From Vibrio rumoiensis (GTDB taxonomy: Bacteria; Pseudomonadota; Gammaproteobacteria; Enterobacterales; Vibrionaceae): a DNA stretch of 64,000 nucleotides. Positions within the stretch are counted from its first letter, which is position 1; every line of letters begins with the position of its first letter. The stretch covers positions 45,618-109,617 of the forward strand of contig NZ_AP018688.1 of the NCBI RefSeq assembly GCF_002218045.2. The letters are read 5' to 3'. Position numbers and translations under genes: made by a program. Below the pieces are notes generated by a model. The model searched no databases and was not told the origin of the DNA. It saw nothing but the letters and a program-made list of their open reading frames with translations. This document shows, one piece after another, positions 61,722-64,000 of the stretch.

Positions 61722-62801
61722 TTAATTATTGTGATTACTTATTATTTTAGTTATTGCCTGATCCAACTCATCTTGAACCTTCTTCGGCAATCTTCCAAAC
61801 TCATACGAGAAGTTACGGCCTTTCACGCGCTTACGTGCAAACACGCCTTTAGTCTCGAACTCTACTAATGGGGTGACTTCAGCTTTGTCTCTTTCTTGCT
61901 TAGCTTCGGCTATTTTTAGCTCAGCTTTGATCGCTGAAAGTAGGGCGTCTTTTTGCTCTTCTACTGAATATTCAACCTGAATATTGACAAGTTTTTTGTC
62001 AATGGTTTTGATAAATGATGTTAAAGAAGCCTTATCACTAAAGGCTTTTATGACTTTATCAAGAATAGAATAATCCTGATGAGATAGGGCATTAGTGACA
62101 GGGAATAATGCCACTAATTTTGAATCGATATTTGCAGCTTTCATTGCCTTACTGACGCCAGCTTGGCTTAACCCTAGTTCTTGGGCAAGTTCAGCTTGAG
62201 TAATATCAACGTTAGCTTTTTTTAGCGCAAGGCACTGCATACCAATTTCACGCAAGTTGTGTTCTTTGGCCGTTTGTAACTGTTTGGCCAACGCTTTTGC
62301 GTCACTGGTTGATAGGGCATCTTTTGTAACCAAGATTTTAAACTGGTTTAGCTTACCACCTTCAAGTAGGAAACGTGCGCGACGACGAGAGCCATCCAGT
62401 ACATCGATTTTTCCATCAACTTCATAACCTACGGCAGGGTAGAACTGTTGGAACTGAATAGAATCGAGATCTTGTAAAGATTCTTTGGTGAGTAATGACT
62501 GATCACGGCCATTTACATCAAAGGTGACAAAGGTATTGTTCTTTACTTGCTCATAACTCAGTGTGAGTTCATGGAAGGTTGCTTTCTGGCCTGATGCTAA
62601 TTCCCAGTCAACACTTTTGCCAACCGCTTCAATACCAAACTGCTTAGCGAGAAATGCTTCTACCGATTGACCACTTTTTTCAATCTCAGTAGAAAGCTGG
62701 CGAGATAGTGAGTCTATATTCACTTGAGTGGCACCTTGCTGTGCTTCTTGAGAGCCGACTGTGTTTCCTAGTGGGCTGATCGCTCCGCGTTTCTTCGCCA
62801 T
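61722..62801 (-). CDS. parB: ParB-type partition protein
   Basis: 359 residues: central ParB/sulfiredoxin-like region (DVLDGSRRRARFLLEGGKLNQ; CTPase fold in family members), HTH (TQAELAQELGLSQAGVSKAMKAA, about 200-225), and a C-terminal dimerisation part. Binds parS sites and stimulates ParA. Its ATG overlaps the parA stop (TAATG). A candidate parS motif lies inside its own coding sequence (61970-61990). Confidence 0.93.
   Translation of the reverse strand: MAKKRGAISPLGNTVGSQEAQQGATQVNIDSLSRQLSTEIEKSGQSVEAFLAKQFGIEAVGKSVDWELASGQKATFHELTLSYEQVKNNTFVTFDVNGRDQSLLTKESLQDLDSIQFQQFYPAVGYEVDGKIDVLDGSRRRARFLLEGGKLNQFKILVTKDALSTSDAKALAKQLQTAKEHNLREIGMQCLALKKANVDITQAELAQELGLSQAGVSKAMKAANIDSKLVALFPVTNALSHQDYSILDKVIKAFSDKASLTSFIKTIDKKLVNIQVEYSVEEQKDALLSAIKAELKIAEAKQERDKAEVTPLVEFETKGVFARKRVKGRNFSYEFGRLPKKVQDELDQAITKIISNHNN
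61970..61990. other. Candidate parS site 3, inside parB
   Basis: ATTCAACCTGAATATTGACAA on the plus strand, differing from the two intergenic copies at two central bases. Encodes VNIQVE in parB, so coding constraint is an alternative explanation. Confidence 0.35.
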
Positions 62802-64000
62802 TATGCTTGCTCCTGTTCACGCCATACGCTGAGAATGTCACGCTGAATTTGACTTGTGACCTCGTAACTATTTTGTTGTGCTGTTTGAAAAGTAGATTTA
62901 CTTTTCGGGTACTCACTTTTTGACATATCAAACACGGTTGAGAGTAGTGAGGATGATTGTCTGATCGCTTCACTGTTTTTGAACTCTTTTGAGTACAAAT
63001 AGGGTGCAAAGTGATCATAAAGGCTGTTCATCAGCTCGGTCGTGGTTGAGCTGTCTTTATGATTGGTTAGCAATATTTTCATAAAATCATAACCGGCATG
63101 GTCGGCATTTTTCAGTAATGCCCAGACCTGTGGAATGTAGCTAAAGTATGAACAGGTTGCATCGATGTCATTTTCTGTAATGGAGAGCGGAAAGACAACA
63201 CTGGTAGCGGCATAGTAGGCATTGTAAGTAGCATAGCCAAGTGATGGTGGCGTATCGATGATGATGATATCGAACTCATCTTTAACCGTATCAATGATCG
63301 TGCTTAAAATAGAGTAAGGGGAGGGTAGTTGTTGACTGAATACTTGTTCATGGAACCAGCCTTCGATAGCTCTATCCGTTTGAGATGCCGGCAAAATTCG
63401 TAGGTTCGGTATAGTGGTAGGTAGAAAAGCCTCCGATACAGCCTGTTCGTAGGTTTCACCTTCATCTAAATCAAAGTTACGCATCATTAAATCACCAACG
63501 GATAAACAGCCTTCCTGGGCCGCTTCTGGTGCGTAATACATCGATAGGGTGGCTTGTCCATCCATATCAATTAAACCTACACGGTACTCTTGATGAAATT
63601 CCGTCGCTAAACCTGATGCAATAGTTGCGGCAGATACGGTTTTACCCACACCACCTTTTTGGTTCTGAATAACAATCACTTGTGCCGTTTGCTTACTACT
63701 ACGTTCGAATTTAATTTCTTTACGTAAAGATTCAGGAAGCAGGGCGCGAACTTGATACATTTCTTCAATATCAATCGACCATTGTGAATCGTCATGACGA
63801 CGTGGATCGATTTCAGCGCTGGCCACGTATTTATCGAGTGTTTTAGCATCGATGCCTAAGTAGGTTGATGCTTCAGCACGAGTGAAGTTACGTAATTCTT
63901 TACGGTGGTTGGCCAATAAGCGCAAATTACGACGCTTTATGTATTGGTCAGCACCTTCTTTAAGTTGCTGAAAATCTTGTGTGGTGTGATTGGTATCCAT
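62801..64000 (-). CDS. parA: ParA-type partition ATPase (type Ia)
   Basis: 399 residues, complete: the ATG is the last three bases of the window (minus strand). N-terminal HTH (FTRAEASTYLGIDAKTLDKYV) as in type Ia ParA proteins that repress their own operon, then the deviant Walker A QNQKGGVGKTVSA, Walker A' VGLIDMDGQATLS and Walker B IIIIDTPPSLG. Forms ATP-dependent gradients on the nucleoid to move ParB-bound plasmid. Promoter lies outside the window. Confidence 0.95.
   Translation of the reverse strand: MDTNHTTQDFQQLKEGADQYIKRRNLRLLANHRKELRNFTRAEASTYLGIDAKTLDKYVASAEIDPRRHDDSQWSIDIEEMYQVRALLPESLRKEIKFERSSKQTAQVIVIQNQKGGVGKTVSAATIASGLATEFHQEYRVGLIDMDGQATLSMYYAPEAAQEGCLSVGDLMMRNFDLDEGETYEQAVSEAFLPTTIPNLRILPASQTDRAIEGWFHEQVFSQQLPSPYSILSTIIDTVKDEFDIIIIDTPPSLGYATYNAYYAATSVVFPLSITENDIDATCSYFSYIPQVWALLKNADHAGYDFMKILLTNHKDSSTTTELMNSLYDHFAPYLYSKEFKNSEAIRQSSSLLSTVFDMSKSEYPKSKSTFQTAQQNSYEVTSQIQRDILSVWREQEQA

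Overview
The window looks like a stretch of a large mosaic plasmid from a Vibrio or close relative (Vibrionaceae). It ends in a type Ia parA-parB partition operon and carries two Rep_3-type initiator genes, each with its own iteron array and a perfect DnaA box. It has plasmid-type umuDC and at least ten insertion sequences or transposon parts. The host assignment is an inference from gene families and base composition; no rRNA or other phylogenetic marker is present.

Left part (1-18.3 kb): nested mobile elements. A Tn3-family transposase gene runs in from the left edge and ends at a 38-bp inverted repeat (1731-1768). That repeat cuts the reverse transcriptase of a group II intron fragment. 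The intron abuts an IS1634-type element (2505-14864), which is itself split by a 10,600-bp segment (3245-13844) flanked by GTTAC duplications. This segment has a full Tn3-type 38-bp end on one side and only 17 matching bases on the other. It carries a dihydroxyacetone/glycerol module (dhaR, dhaKLM, gldA), an IS66-type element and a histidine kinase fragment. Beyond the IS1634 end lie small membrane protein genes, an unknown 314-aa gene and an IS3-type element with a frameshifted orfB.

Middle (18.3-34.4 kb): nine 20-bp repeats with regular 40/186-bp spacing precede a C4-dicarboxylate cluster (DcuC-type carrier, fumarate-lyase-superfamily enzyme, malic enzyme, convergent RpiR regulator). After an intact IS66-type element comes an Entner-Doudoroff gluconate locus (gntR, gluconate permease, gntK, edd, eda) with two strong palindromic operators. 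The permease is inactivated by a Tn5/IS50-like element.

Defence part (34.6-49.7 kb): a type I restriction-modification locus (hsdM, hsdS, fic, two unknown genes, hsdR, ygjP-like peptidase). One unknown gene has a PD-(D/E)XK-like motif. Next comes a gene-poor AT-rich region with an iteron array that has no adjacent rep gene, followed by a remnant of a second hsdR.

Right part (49.7-64 kb): maintenance and SOS functions: repB1 with 21-bp iterons, umuDC under a LexA box, and repB2 with 21-22-bp iterons. An IS605-type tnpA/tnpB element follows, then a mobile-mystery-protein-A gene interrupted by an IS1595-type element, an IS30-type element and parB/parA. A repeated palindromic motif near repB2 and inside parB is a candidate centromere. 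Together the genes describe a multireplicon plasmid that carries sugar-acid, triose and dicarboxylate catabolism and has been heavily remodelled by transposition.
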